DNA from: an uncultured Prevotella sp.
Lineage (GTDB): Bacteria; Bacteroidota; Bacteroidia; Bacteroidales; Bacteroidaceae
DNA length: 64,000 nt
Assembly (NCBI GenBank): GCA_947169185.1
Contig: CAMVOS010000005.1
Span: forward strand, 31,046 to 95,045
Reading direction: 5' to 3'
This document shows, piece after piece, positions 42,486 through 51,336 of this stretch (the first letter of the stretch is position 1; the number at the start of each line of letters is the position of its first letter). The notes below the pieces were generated by a model. The model was not told the DNA's origin and ran no database searches. It saw nothing but the letters and a program-made list of their open reading frames with translations. A program made the position numbers and the translations under genes.

Positions 42486-44621
42486 ATGAAACTAAGATTC
42501 TTTTTTACAGTCTTTTGGATAACAATGGGCATGAGTATGCTTGCACAAATCACACCATTAAGCCAGATGGAAAAGCTGGATCGCGGTGTAGTAGCGTTAC
42601 CCATGACATTAGATGATGGCAACTTTGTCAGTTGGCGATTCCTCGGTACAGATAGTGAAGATTGTCGTTTCGACGTACTTCGTAATGGCGTAACCATAGC
42701 TACCGACCTCAATGTCACTAATTACAGTGACATCGATGCGCCTGTGGGTGCCGAATATCAAGTTATCGTAAAGGTTAATGGCGAAGTCGTAGAAACATCA
42801 AAGGCGGTGAAAGCGTGGACGACGTTATATAAGCAACTGAAACTGGACCGTCCGGCAACAGGTGCACAAGGCGGCACATACTCACCAAACGATTGTTCCG
42901 TAGGAGATGTCGATGGTGACGGCGAATACGAAATCTTCGTCAAGTGGGACCCCAGCAATTCACAAGACAACTCGAAAGGCGGTATCACAGACAATGTGTA
43001 TATAGACTGCTACAAGTTAAATGGTACCAAGATATGGCGCATTGACTTGGGAGTTAACATACGCGCTGGTGCACACTATACGCAATTTCAAGTATATGAC
43101 TACGACGGTGACGGTAAAGCCGAGCTGATGTGTAAGACAGCTCCTGGTTCGAAAGATGGTTTAGGCAATTACGTTAATCAGGTGGCGACAGATGTGAAGA
43201 TCAAAGCTGCCAGCAACACGAAGAGCTGGCGAACCAGCGATGGTCGTATCAACGGCGGACAGGAATATCTTACAGTGTTTAAAGGTGAGACTGGTGAGGC
43301 CATCCATACCATTGCCTACTGGCCCAACCGTAATGCCAAGGCTGAGCTGAGCGAAGCAGAGGGCACATTCAACTGGGATGACCGCACGAATAAGAGCGAT
43401 AAAGGAAGCTATGGCAACCGTGGCGAGCGTTATCTGGCAGCCACAGCCTATCTGGCTGGTCCTGACCAGCGTCCCAGCGGCATCTTCTGTCGTGGATACT
43501 ATACCTACGCCTATATCTGGGCTGTTGACTTTGATGGACAGGAACTGAAGACGCGCTGGTTGCACCTCTCAGACACTAAGACCACCTACAAGGTTAGAGA
43601 TGCCAACGGAACGACAACGACGTATAAAGGCAATACCTGTTACTCAGGTTTAGGCCGATACACGATGTATGCCAATGGTAATCACAATATGTCGATTGGC
43701 GATGTGGATGGTGACGGCAAGGATGAAATCATTTGGGGTTCGGCAGCACTCGACGATGATGGAAAGATGCTCTATGCGGTAGGCTTTGGTCATGGCGATG
43801 CCATCCATTTGGCAGACCTCGACCCCGACCGTCCAGGTTTGGAACTATTTGACGTTCATGAAGAGAAGGGCACATACGCTTGGGACCTGCACGATGCCGC
43901 TACGGGTGAGATTATCTGGAAAGGAGGCCCTTCTGGTGCCGACAACGGACGCGGACTGGCTGCCGACATTGTGGCAAGTAGCCGCGGCTACGAGTTCTGG
44001 TCGGCATACGGTGGGGAAGAAGGTACTGCCGACAGAAACCAGAATCCGTTCAGTGCACAGACTGGCAAGCAAGTGGCATCGACTAAGCCTTCCATGAACT
44101 TCCGCATCTATTGGGATGGTGATCTGCAGGACGAATTGCTCGACGGTACGACCATCTCAAAATATGGTGGCAGTACATTAGGCGTGGGTAGCACACTTAT
44201 CGCCAACTTAGGCAGTCCTTCGTCATGTAATGGCACCAAGGCAACGCCCTGCCTCTCTGCCGACCTCTTTGGCGACTGGCGTGAGGAGCTCATCCTATGG
44301 AGTACCAAGGATAATGCCACACTCAACATTTATACGACTATCACACCGACTAATTATCGCGTGCCAACGCTGATGCACGATCACACCTATCGCATGGGCA
44401 TCTGCTGGCAGAATACGGCTTACAACCAGCCTCCGCATCTGGGCTACTATCTACCAGACTATATCGATGGCAAGTTACCTTCTGGTATTTCTGCTATCGT
44501 TGGTTCGTCCAACGATATGCCGGAAACCATCTTTGACCTTAGCGGACGTCGACTACCAGCTCTCCAAAAAGGTCTGAACGTTGTACGAAAGAATGGAAAA
44601 ACGTTTAAGATATTGAAGTGA
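42486..44621 (+). CDS. Rhamnogalacturonan lyase, PL11 family, with sorting tail
   Basis: 711 residues, paralogue of the enzyme at 6472. Same order: signal peptide, QMEKLDRGVVALP, FVSWRFLGTD, the calcium-binding DVDGDGEYE, DYDGDGKAE and DVDGDGKDE repeats, GAHYTQFQVYDY, LMHDHTYRMGICWQNTAYNQPPHLGYYLPDY. It ends with a sorting tail (IFDLSGRRLPALQKGLNVVRKNGKTFKILK), so it is probably exported to the surface. First gene of the pectin cluster; the next gene begins 1 nt after its stop. Confidence 0.95.
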   Translation: MKLRFFFTVFWITMGMSMLAQITPLSQMEKLDRGVVALPMTLDDGNFVSWRFLGTDSEDCRFDVLRNGVTIATDLNVTNYSDIDAPVGAEYQVIVKVNGEVVETSKAVKAWTTLYKQLKLDRPATGAQGGTYSPNDCSVGDVDGDGEYEIFVKWDPSNSQDNSKGGITDNVYIDCYKLNGTKIWRIDLGVNIRAGAHYTQFQVYDYDGDGKAELMCKTAPGSKDGLGNYVNQVATDVKIKAASNTKSWRTSDGRINGGQEYLTVFKGETGEAIHTIAYWPNRNAKAELSEAEGTFNWDDRTNKSDKGSYGNRGERYLAATAYLAGPDQRPSGIFCRGYYTYAYIWAVDFDGQELKTRWLHLSDTKTTYKVRDANGTTTTYKGNTCYSGLGRYTMYANGNHNMSIGDVDGDGKDEIIWGSAALDDDGKMLYAVGFGHGDAIHLADLDPDRPGLELFDVHEEKGTYAWDLHDAATGEIIWKGGPSGADNGRGLAADIVASSRGYEFWSAYGGEEGTADRNQNPFSAQTGKQVASTKPSMNFRIYWDGDLQDELLDGTTISKYGGSTLGVGSTLIANLGSPSSCNGTKATPCLSADLFGDWREELILWSTKDNATLNIYTTITPTNYRVPTLMHDHTYRMGICWQNTAYNQPPHLGYYLPDYIDGKLPSGISAIVGSSNDMPETIFDLSGRRLPALQKGLNVVRKNGKTFKILK

Positions 44622-44622
44622 C

Positions 44623-45249
44623 ATGAAAAAGTTCGCATTATGGCTATTGTTGACATGTGGGGCACTGACGACAACCGCTCAGACCACGACAACAGTTCTG
44701 ACGGTCTATAAGGAATTCCAACCTGCCACCATTCATCTGACTGACGGCAGACTACTGAAGGTGGGCTTTGCCAATATCTACCTGAAGAACAGCAGTCTGC
44801 TTTACAAAAGCGGACAGGACACAAAAGAGGCCAACCTGAAGACATTGACCAAAGTCGACTTCAAGGACCGCACCTACTATCGCATCGATTCAGTGCTGGC
44901 CTATCAGGTGGATACTGTTGGCAACCAACAGCTATATTGCGCCCAACGTATAGATTTTATGGCATGGAACCAGTTGAGAGTCAACAATTCGAATATTACC
45001 AGCCTCGATTTCGGCGACTTGATGAGTTATACGACGGTCGACTTAGCCGACGAACAAGACATCCACTTCCCACTCATCAATGTCTATTATCTCCAGATTG
45101 ACGGAAAGTATGTGCTAGCACACGAACGCAACCTGAAGCGCGTACTTAACAAAGAAAAGCGCCGTCTAATGACATCGGTGATGAGTGAGCCGGGGTTCAG
45201 TTGGACTAATGAAAAGAGTCTGCTTAAACTACTAAAATACATACAATAA
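44623..45249 (+). CDS. Small secreted protein in the pectin cluster, unknown function
   Basis: 208 residues with a signal peptide (MKKFALWLLLTCGALTTTAQ). The mature part is beta-rich (ATIHLTDGRLLKVGFANIYLKN, RTYYRIDSVLAYQVDT) with a basic helical end (HERNLKRVLNKEKRRL). I do not recognise a family. It sits between a PL11 lyase and the CE12 gene, with its stop codon overlapping the next ATG by one base (TAATG), so translation is coupled and a role in rhamnogalacturonan use is likely. Confidence 0.7.
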   Translation: MKKFALWLLLTCGALTTTAQTTTTVLTVYKEFQPATIHLTDGRLLKVGFANIYLKNSSLLYKSGQDTKEANLKTLTKVDFKDRTYYRIDSVLAYQVDTVGNQQLYCAQRIDFMAWNQLRVNNSNITSLDFGDLMSYTTVDLADEQDIHFPLINVYYLQIDGKYVLAHERNLKRVLNKEKRRLMTSVMSEPGFSWTNEKSLLKLLKYIQ

Positions 45250-46937
45250 TGAGAACTGCATTTCTTTTTATTTTTTCTTTGATATTTAGCCATGCTGTGG
45301 CGCAAGTGACAGACCGCAGCGGTGTAAAGGATGTGAACCAGGTGGTGGACAACACCCCTGATAGTATTGCTAAGGCTATGACGGCACGCCCCATACCAGG
45401 ATCGAGCCGTAAAGGAAATAATCCTGTACTATTCCTGGTTGGTAACTCTACTATGCGTACGGGTACGATGGGCAATGGCAGCAATGGCCAGTGGGGCTGG
45501 GGCTACTATGCCCACGAATATTTCGACCCCACCAAGATTACCGTTGAGAATCAGGCCTTAGGTGGTATGAGTAGCCGCACGTTCTATAATAAGTTATGGG
45601 AGCCCATCCGTCAGGCAATACGCCCTGGCGACTGGGTCATCATCTCCATTGGTCATAACGACAATGGTCCATACGACTCCGGCCGTGCCCGTGCCAGCAT
45701 CCCAGGTGTTAGCGACGACACACTGAACGTGACCATCAAAGAAACTGGCGAGCAGGAGACAGTATATACCTATGGTGGCTATATGCGCAAATATATCAAT
45801 GATGTTCGCGCGCAAGGTGGTCATCCCATCCTCATGTCGCTGACCCCACGCAATGCCTACGACGATAAGGGCAAGATAGTCCGCAAGCCACACACGCAGT
45901 GGCTCATGCAGGTGGCTGCTGAGGAGGGTGTGCCCTTCATCGATCTGAACGAGATATCGGGCCAGAAGTTAGACACGTACGGCAAATGGAAAACTGATTA
46001 TCATTTCTTCCTCGACAAGATTCACACCAGCCGCTTTGGCGCCATGATGAATGCCCGTTCGGCAGCCGAAGGCTTGATGGCCAGCCATAATCCCGCTCTC
46101 AACCCACTGAAAGCCATGATGCGCAACGTGCAGTTGCCCGTTTACGACCTTCAGCGCACAGAGGGCAAACCTGTGGTCTTCATTACGGGCGATAGCACGG
46201 TCAAGAATAGCGATAAGGATCCCGACGGCATGTGGGGCTGGGGAGCTGTGGCTAACACTATCTTCGACGAGGCGAAGATCGACATCGTCAATGCCGCCAT
46301 GGCAGGACGCAGCTGTCGTACCTACCTGAACGAAGGACGCTGGGAAAAGGTGTACAACTCCTTGCATCCGGGCGATTTCGTGCTGATTCAGTTCGGTCAC
46401 AACGACATTGGAGCCATCGACAAGCCCAAATACCGCGCTGCCATTCCTTCGGGTAAGGACACCTGCCACGTCTACCGCATGCAGGCTGCCAAGGAGGACA
46501 AGTCGAAGCAAAACATCATTGACCAGAAGCTGAAGAACGGTGCCGCCGTGGGCAGCTACGAGGTAGTCTACTCGTTTGGCTGGTACCTGAAGAAGTTCAT
46601 CCAGGACGTTCGCGAGAAGGGTGCCACACCTATCCTCGTCTCGCTGACGCCACGTAACGAATGGACAGACGGTAAGATTGAGCGGCGCAACGACACCTAC
46701 GGCAAGTGGTATCGTGAAGTGGCCGAGGAAACGGGTTGTGAGTTCGTCGACCTCCACAACATCACCGCCGACTTCCTCGATAAGAAGTGTGGCAAGAAAG
46801 AGAAGGCTATGAAGTACTTCAACCACGACCACACTCACACGTCACTCTTAGGTGCCAAGACCAATGCGCAAAGCATTGCCAAGGGACTTCGCGAAAACAA
46901 GAGTCCGCTAACGAAATATCTCAAAGGCAAAAAATAA
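45249..46937 (+). CDS. Tandem CE12 rhamnogalacturonan acetylesterase
   Basis: 562 residues with a signal peptide and two complete SGNH-hydrolase domains of the CE12 type, which remove acetyl groups from rhamnogalacturonan I. Domain 1 (about 55-285): LVGNSTMR with catalytic Ser67, GHND, and FLDKIHTSRFG with Asp/His. Domain 2 (about 305-560): TGDSTVK with Ser316, GHND, and HDHTHTSLLG. Both triads look intact, so the protein may be doubly active, with each half perhaps suited to a different acetyl position. A single-domain CE12 is about 250 residues. No sorting tail is visible, which suggests the periplasm. Confidence 0.93.
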   Translation: MRTAFLFIFSLIFSHAVAQVTDRSGVKDVNQVVDNTPDSIAKAMTARPIPGSSRKGNNPVLFLVGNSTMRTGTMGNGSNGQWGWGYYAHEYFDPTKITVENQALGGMSSRTFYNKLWEPIRQAIRPGDWVIISIGHNDNGPYDSGRARASIPGVSDDTLNVTIKETGEQETVYTYGGYMRKYINDVRAQGGHPILMSLTPRNAYDDKGKIVRKPHTQWLMQVAAEEGVPFIDLNEISGQKLDTYGKWKTDYHFFLDKIHTSRFGAMMNARSAAEGLMASHNPALNPLKAMMRNVQLPVYDLQRTEGKPVVFITGDSTVKNSDKDPDGMWGWGAVANTIFDEAKIDIVNAAMAGRSCRTYLNEGRWEKVYNSLHPGDFVLIQFGHNDIGAIDKPKYRAAIPSGKDTCHVYRMQAAKEDKSKQNIIDQKLKNGAAVGSYEVVYSFGWYLKKFIQDVREKGATPILVSLTPRNEWTDGKIERRNDTYGKWYREVAEETGCEFVDLHNITADFLDKKCGKKEKAMKYFNHDHTHTSLLGAKTNAQSIAKGLRENKSPLTKYLKGKK

Positions 46938-46943
46938 TTAGGT

Positions 46944-48929
46944 ATGAAGAAGGTTTTGGCTATACTTTTCACTTTTCACTGTTCACTGTTCACCACCCCT
47001 GCAGTGGCGCAGTACCAGACGTTTCCCGAACAGATGGAACGTCTCGATCGTGGCATTGTGGTCCTGCCGGCTCAAGAGCAGGGCATCTTCATCAGCTGGC
47101 GCCTGCTGGGCAGTGATCCTAAAGACATCACCTTCGACCTGCAGCGTGACGGCAAGACCATTGCCAAGGGCCTGAAGGTCACCAACTATACCGACAAAAA
47201 GGGAACGGCTAATTCACGTTATAACGTGATAACGTCATCACGTCATAACAACACTTCAACATTTCAAAATAACGAGATATCGTCATCAGGGGTAACCCCC
47301 TGGTCCGACATCTACCGCTCTATTCCCATCGACCGTCCTCAGGACGGCACAACCCCCGATGGCCGCTCCTATCGTTACACCCCTAACGACTGTTCGGTGG
47401 GTGATGTGGATGGCGACGGACAATACGAAATCTTCCTAAAATGGGACCCGTCCAATGCCCACGACAACTCACACGACGGCTATACTGGTGACGTTATCAT
47501 CGACTGCATCCGTCTCGACGGCACCAAGCTATGGAGACTGAACTTGGGTAAAAACATCCGTGCTGGTGCCCACTACACCCAATTCATGGTCTATGACTTC
47601 GACCGCGACGGACATGCCGAGCTGATATGCAAAACGGCACCAGGCTCGCAGGACGGCACAGGTCGCTACGTCACCGAGGCTGCTGACGATGCTGACATCT
47701 TGAACGCTGACAACAATGCAGACTATCGCACCCAACAAGGACGCATCCTCAGTGGTCCCGAATACCTCACCGTCTTCGATGGACGCACCGGTCGTGCCGT
47801 ACATACCATCTACTACCGTCCCAATCGCGCCTTTGGCGTTGGCGGATCGGCCGACTACGACAAACAGGGCTGGGGCGATCGGGCCATGATGGGCAACCGT
47901 GGCGAGCGTTTTCTGGCTGGTGTAGCATGGCTCGACGGACCCAAGAGCCGTCCTTCTGCCGTCATGTGCCGCGGCTACTACACACCATCTCACCTCTGGG
48001 CTGTCGACTTCGATGGCAGAAAACTCACCACCAAGTGGTTCCACGCCTCCACGACGCCCCATGACTACTATGTCGGCGACCGACAAGGCAAACAAACATG
48101 GTATCACAATCTCGCAGCCACTGCCTACGGACAAGGTGCCCATAGCCTCAGCGTGGGTGATGTCGATGGCGACGGCTGTGACGAAATCACCTATGGCTCA
48201 GCAGCCATCAACAACGACGGCACTCTGCTCTACTCCACCGGTTTGGGACATGGTGACGCCTTGCATCTGAGTGACCTCGATCCCGACCATCCCGGTTTGG
48301 AGGTTTTTATGGTACATGAGTCGTACCCCTATGGTGCTGACTTGCGCGATGCCCGTACTGGCGAACGACTGTGGTACGAGACGGCACGCGATGACACAGG
48401 GCGTGGCGTAGCTGCCGACATCGATGGCAACCATCGTGGCTTCGAATTCTGGCATATATTCAACCGTGCCGTACATGACATCAAGGGCAACGTTATCTCC
48501 AACCGCCTGCCCAGCAGTAACTTCCGCATCTACTGGGATGGCGACCTGCAGGACGAGCTGTTGGCCAACCGCGGCCAGCGCCCCCACTTCCCCTCATTCA
48601 TTGAGAAGTGGGACGGCGAAAAGGCCGTACCGTTACCCCTCAGCAACGGCAAACACCTCTACGACATGGGCAATTCGGCTTCCTGCAACTGGACCAAGGC
48701 CACACCCTGTCTGCAAGCCGACCTCTTTGGCGATTGGCGTGAAGAAATCATCCTTTGGGACTCGAGCGATGCTGCACATCTGAACATCTTTACGACCAAT
48801 ATCCCCACGCCCTACACTGTACCTACGCTGATGCACGACAACATCTACCGTCTCTCCATCTGCTGGCAGAACACGGCATACAACCAGCCGCCACACTTGG
48901 GCTACTATCTGCCCGACACACAAAAATAA
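46944..48929 (+). CDS. Rhamnogalacturonan lyase, PL11 family, without sorting tail
   Basis: 661 residues. Same PL11 features as the two paralogues (QMERLDRGIVVLP, DVDGDGQYE, GAHYTQFMVYDF, NTAYNQPPHLGYYLP), but it stops at PDTQK with no C-terminal sorting tail. It may therefore stay in the periplasm and act on shorter pieces. Two repeat arrays are part of the coding region: heptamers in the signal peptide (FTFHCSLFTT) and octamers around residues 92-115 (SSRHNNTSTFQNNEISSS), where the paralogues have a short loop. Another PL11 difference is DFDRDGHAE, which changes a calcium-loop residue from Gly to Arg. Last gene of this transcript; a terminator follows. Confidence 0.94.
   Translation: MKKVLAILFTFHCSLFTTPAVAQYQTFPEQMERLDRGIVVLPAQEQGIFISWRLLGSDPKDITFDLQRDGKTIAKGLKVTNYTDKKGTANSRYNVITSSRHNNTSTFQNNEISSSGVTPWSDIYRSIPIDRPQDGTTPDGRSYRYTPNDCSVGDVDGDGQYEIFLKWDPSNAHDNSHDGYTGDVIIDCIRLDGTKLWRLNLGKNIRAGAHYTQFMVYDFDRDGHAELICKTAPGSQDGTGRYVTEAADDADILNADNNADYRTQQGRILSGPEYLTVFDGRTGRAVHTIYYRPNRAFGVGGSADYDKQGWGDRAMMGNRGERFLAGVAWLDGPKSRPSAVMCRGYYTPSHLWAVDFDGRKLTTKWFHASTTPHDYYVGDRQGKQTWYHNLAATAYGQGAHSLSVGDVDGDGCDEITYGSAAINNDGTLLYSTGLGHGDALHLSDLDPDHPGLEVFMVHESYPYGADLRDARTGERLWYETARDDTGRGVAADIDGNHRGFEFWHIFNRAVHDIKGNVISNRLPSSNFRIYWDGDLQDELLANRGQRPHFPSFIEKWDGEKAVPLPLSNGKHLYDMGNSASCNWTKATPCLQADLFGDWREEIILWDSSDAAHLNIFTTNIPTPYTVPTLMHDNIYRLSICWQNTAYNQPPHLGYYLPDTQK
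46966..46993 (+). repeat. Four heptamers in the PL11 signal peptide
   Basis: TTTTCAC twice then TGTTCAC twice, in frame within the hydrophobic core of the signal peptide. Confidence 0.85.
47216..47256 (+). repeat. Octamer array inside the PL11 coding region
   Basis: CGTTATAA, CGTGATAA, CGTCATCA and CGTCATAA follow one another in the coding sequence, at a place where the paralogous PL11 proteins have only a short loop. Confidence 0.8.
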
Positions 48930-48939
48930 GAGCATGAAA

Positions 48940-48975
48940 AAGGTGGCCGAATAACTCGACCACCTTCCTTTTGCT
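48940..48975. terminator. Bidirectional terminator between PL11 and tRNA-Pro
   Basis: AAGGTGGCCGA and TCGACCACCTT form an 11-bp stem with one mismatch. The forward side has CCTTTTG, the reverse side CTTTTTC, so it can end both the PL11 transcript and the tRNA transcript. Confidence 0.8.
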
Positions 48976-48979
48976 CTTG

Positions 48980-49053
48980 TCGGGATGAGGCGACTCGAAC
49001 GCCCGACCCCTACGTCCCGAACGTAGTGCGCTACCAACTGCGCTACATCCCGA
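48980..49053 (-). tRNA. tRNA-Pro(CGG)
   Basis: A 74-nt reverse-strand cloverleaf: acceptor TCGGGAT/ATCCCGA, D-arm GCGCAGTTGGTAGCGC, anticodon stem CTACG/CGTAG around loop TTCGGGA (anticodon CGG), and T-arm with GTTCGAGTC. No CCA is encoded. It decodes CCG. Confidence 0.95.
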
Positions 49054-49106
49054 ATCTCTGACCTAAAAGTGCAGAGTTTGGCGCTACGAATTCTCGTAAG
49101 CGGGTG

Positions 49107-49137
49107 CAAAATTACAAAATTATTTTGATATCTCAAA
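49107..49137 (-). promoter_or_regulatory. Promoter of tRNA-Pro
   Basis: Reverse strand: TTTG (49137-49134), 19 bp, TAATTTTG (49114-49107). It interlocks with the divergent CE8 promoter. Confidence 0.75.
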
Positions 49138-49154
49138 ATTTTTTTTTAATTTTG
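49124..49154 (+). promoter_or_regulatory. Promoter of the CE8 pair
   Basis: TTTG (49124-49127), 19 bp, TAATTTTG (49147-49154). Its -33 box lies inside the tRNA promoter. Confidence 0.8.
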
Positions 49155-49171
49155 CAGGCAAAACTAACCGA

Positions 49172-50236
49172 ATGAAACAAATCATACTGTTTGTTGCATG
49201 CTTGATGATATCGCTGAGCACCTTGGGTCAGCGGGTTATAGTCGTGGAGAAAGACAATGTGCAAAGTCTGCTCGACGCCATCAGCACAGCTAACGAACAG
49301 AATGCTGACACGACTGCCGAACGTCTGTTTATCCTCATTCCCAATGGTTTCTATGATTTAGGCGAGACGATGCTGACACGCATATCCGGCCATAATGTAG
49401 CGTTGATTGGCGAAAGTATGAAAGGTGTCATCATTCGGAATAAGCCCGACATCAAAATAGAAAGTATCAGTAAGACTGCCGTATTTCAGAATCGTGGCAG
49501 GAACAACTACTATCAGGACCTGACACTGAAGAACGACTTAGATTACTACGCATCAGAGCCTGACGGACGAGCCGTGACGCTGCAAGATAAAGGCACACGA
49601 ACTATCTGTAATCGCGTGCGCATGCTCTCGTATCAGGACACCTACTATAGCGACAACGAGAAATGTCAGAACTATATGAGGGATACGGAGATTCACGGTA
49701 CCATCGACTTCATCTGTGGGGCTGGCGACGTCTGGTTTGAAGGCTGTAAAATAGTGACAGAGAAACGCACACGGGACGGCAGTGGCACAAATATCATTAC
49801 AGCGACACGCACGTCGGAAACGCCTTGGGGATACATCTTCAACCACTGCACCATCGAGAATGACGTCTCGATGTTCAACTACGGCCGTTCATGGCACACC
49901 AACCCACACTGTGTATGGCTGCACACCACACTACTGACGCCAAGAAAACTGGAGACAACACGTTTCGACGACGAGGGCATGAAGATCTCCAGCAACTATT
50001 TTAAGGAATACGCTACGATGGACGCACAAGGACACGACATCACGCCTAAGACGAATGTGGTGACCTTTACGCTACGCGACCATACACAGCCTTTCGTAGC
50101 AGAAACCATCATGACGAAAGAGGAGTCTAAGCAGTACACACTGAAACGTGTTTTTGGTGACTGGAGACCTGACAAGATATTGAAGAAATTGGAGAAACAA
50201 AGCAAGAAAATAAAAAAACAACACAATCTAAACTAA
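49172..50236 (+). CDS. Pectin methylesterase, CE8 family
   Basis: 354 residues with a signal peptide (ending STLGQ). CE8 enzymes remove methyl esters from homogalacturonan on a right-handed beta-helix. The active-site motifs are YQDTYYSD (Gln154, Asp155) and HGTIDFICGAGDVWFEGC (Asp179). The FLxNxxRTxxY-like middle part reads VFQNRGRNNYYQDLTLKND. The enzyme starts the cluster of two CE8 genes; its stop codon overlaps the next ATG. No sorting tail is present, so it is likely periplasmic. Confidence 0.92.
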   Translation: MKQIILFVACLMISLSTLGQRVIVVEKDNVQSLLDAISTANEQNADTTAERLFILIPNGFYDLGETMLTRISGHNVALIGESMKGVIIRNKPDIKIESISKTAVFQNRGRNNYYQDLTLKNDLDYYASEPDGRAVTLQDKGTRTICNRVRMLSYQDTYYSDNEKCQNYMRDTEIHGTIDFICGAGDVWFEGCKIVTEKRTRDGSGTNIITATRTSETPWGYIFNHCTIENDVSMFNYGRSWHTNPHCVWLHTTLLTPRKLETTRFDDEGMKISSNYFKEYATMDAQGHDITPKTNVVTFTLRDHTQPFVAETIMTKEESKQYTLKRVFGDWRPDKILKKLEKQSKKIKKQHNLN

Positions 50237-51324
50237 TGATGAAAAGACTATTTCTACTGGCTATTAGCTATGGACTAATGGCTGTTGGCTATGCCCAACA
50301 AGTGATTACCGTGAAGAAAGGTGACACAAAAAGTCTATTGGAGGCTATAGGCCAAGCCAACAAGCAGAATGCAGAGAAGAATGCCAAACAGACGATTATC
50401 CTAATTCCCGATGGTTTTTACGACCTCGGCGAGACCGTGCTGACACAGATTACGGGTCATAACATCGCCCTTATAGGTCAGAGCATGGAGGGTACTATCA
50501 TCCAGAATAAGCCAGACGTGAAGAAGGAAGGCATCAGCAAAACAGCAGTCTTTCAGAATCGTGGCACCAACAATTATTTTCAGGACATGACACTGAGAAA
50601 TGCGCTGGACTACTATGCTGCGGGAGCTGCCGGACGTGCTGTCACCCTGCATGACAAGGGTACACGGACCATCTGCAATCGCGTCAAGCTGCTGTCGTAT
50701 CAGGACACTTACTATAGCGACAACGACTTGGCCCAGTTATACTTCCAGGATTCTGAGATTCACGGTACGGTAGACTTTATCTGCGGTGATGGTGACGTCT
50801 GGTTCGAACGTTGCAAGATTGTGACTGAAAAGCGTACTCTCGACGGCAGTGGACGCAATGTGATTGCTGCCCCTAAGACATCGAAGACGCCATGGGGCTA
50901 TATCTTCAACCGTTGTACGGTAGAGAATATCGTGTCAAACTTCGAATATGCCCGTGGCTGGCACAGCACACCACACTGCATCTGGCTGCACACCACCCTG
51001 CTATCGCCCGAGAAGCTGAACAAGAAACGTTTCGACTATCGGGGCATGAACACCGTTCAGAATGACTTCAAGGAATACGGTACCATGGATGCTCAAGGCC
51101 GTGACATCACGCCCAAGACCAATATCGTCACCTTCACCATGACAAAAAAGAAACAGGAGGGTGACAAAGAAATAATGACTGAACAAAATTGTGCCGTTGA
51201 AACCATCCTTACCGAACAGGAAACCGCCAAATACACCATTGAGAATGTCTTTGGTCGTTGGGAACCGGACAAGATTATCAGAAAGATGGAGAAGAAGACC
51301 CCAAAAATATTGAAGCGCCTATAA
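50236..51324 (+). CDS. Pectin methylesterase paralogue, CE8 family
   Basis: 362 residues, clearly a duplicate of the previous gene: same signal peptide type, YQDTYYSD and HGTVDFICGDGDVWFERC active-site motifs. It differs by an extra basic loop near residue 300 (MTKKKQEGDKEIMTEQN). Two such enzymes side by side may differ in mode of attack or in preference for methylated pattern. The start overlaps the previous stop (TAATG), and the end shares a palindromic terminator with the converging threonine-aldolase-like gene. Confidence 0.92.
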   Translation: MMKRLFLLAISYGLMAVGYAQQVITVKKGDTKSLLEAIGQANKQNAEKNAKQTIILIPDGFYDLGETVLTQITGHNIALIGQSMEGTIIQNKPDVKKEGISKTAVFQNRGTNNYFQDMTLRNALDYYAAGAAGRAVTLHDKGTRTICNRVKLLSYQDTYYSDNDLAQLYFQDSEIHGTVDFICGDGDVWFERCKIVTEKRTLDGSGRNVIAAPKTSKTPWGYIFNRCTVENIVSNFEYARGWHSTPHCIWLHTTLLSPEKLNKKRFDYRGMNTVQNDFKEYGTMDAQGRDITPKTNIVTFTMTKKKQEGDKEIMTEQNCAVETILTEQETAKYTIENVFGRWEPDKIIRKMEKKTPKILKRL

Positions 51325-51336
51325 CAGGCGCTTCAA
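51310..51336. terminator. Bidirectional terminator with both stop codons in the loop
   Basis: TTGAAGCGCCT and AGGCGCTTCAA are perfect 11-bp arms around the 5-nt loop ATAAC. The forward stop TAA (51322-51324) and the reverse stop TAG (51321-51319) both fall across the loop. Confidence 0.85.
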
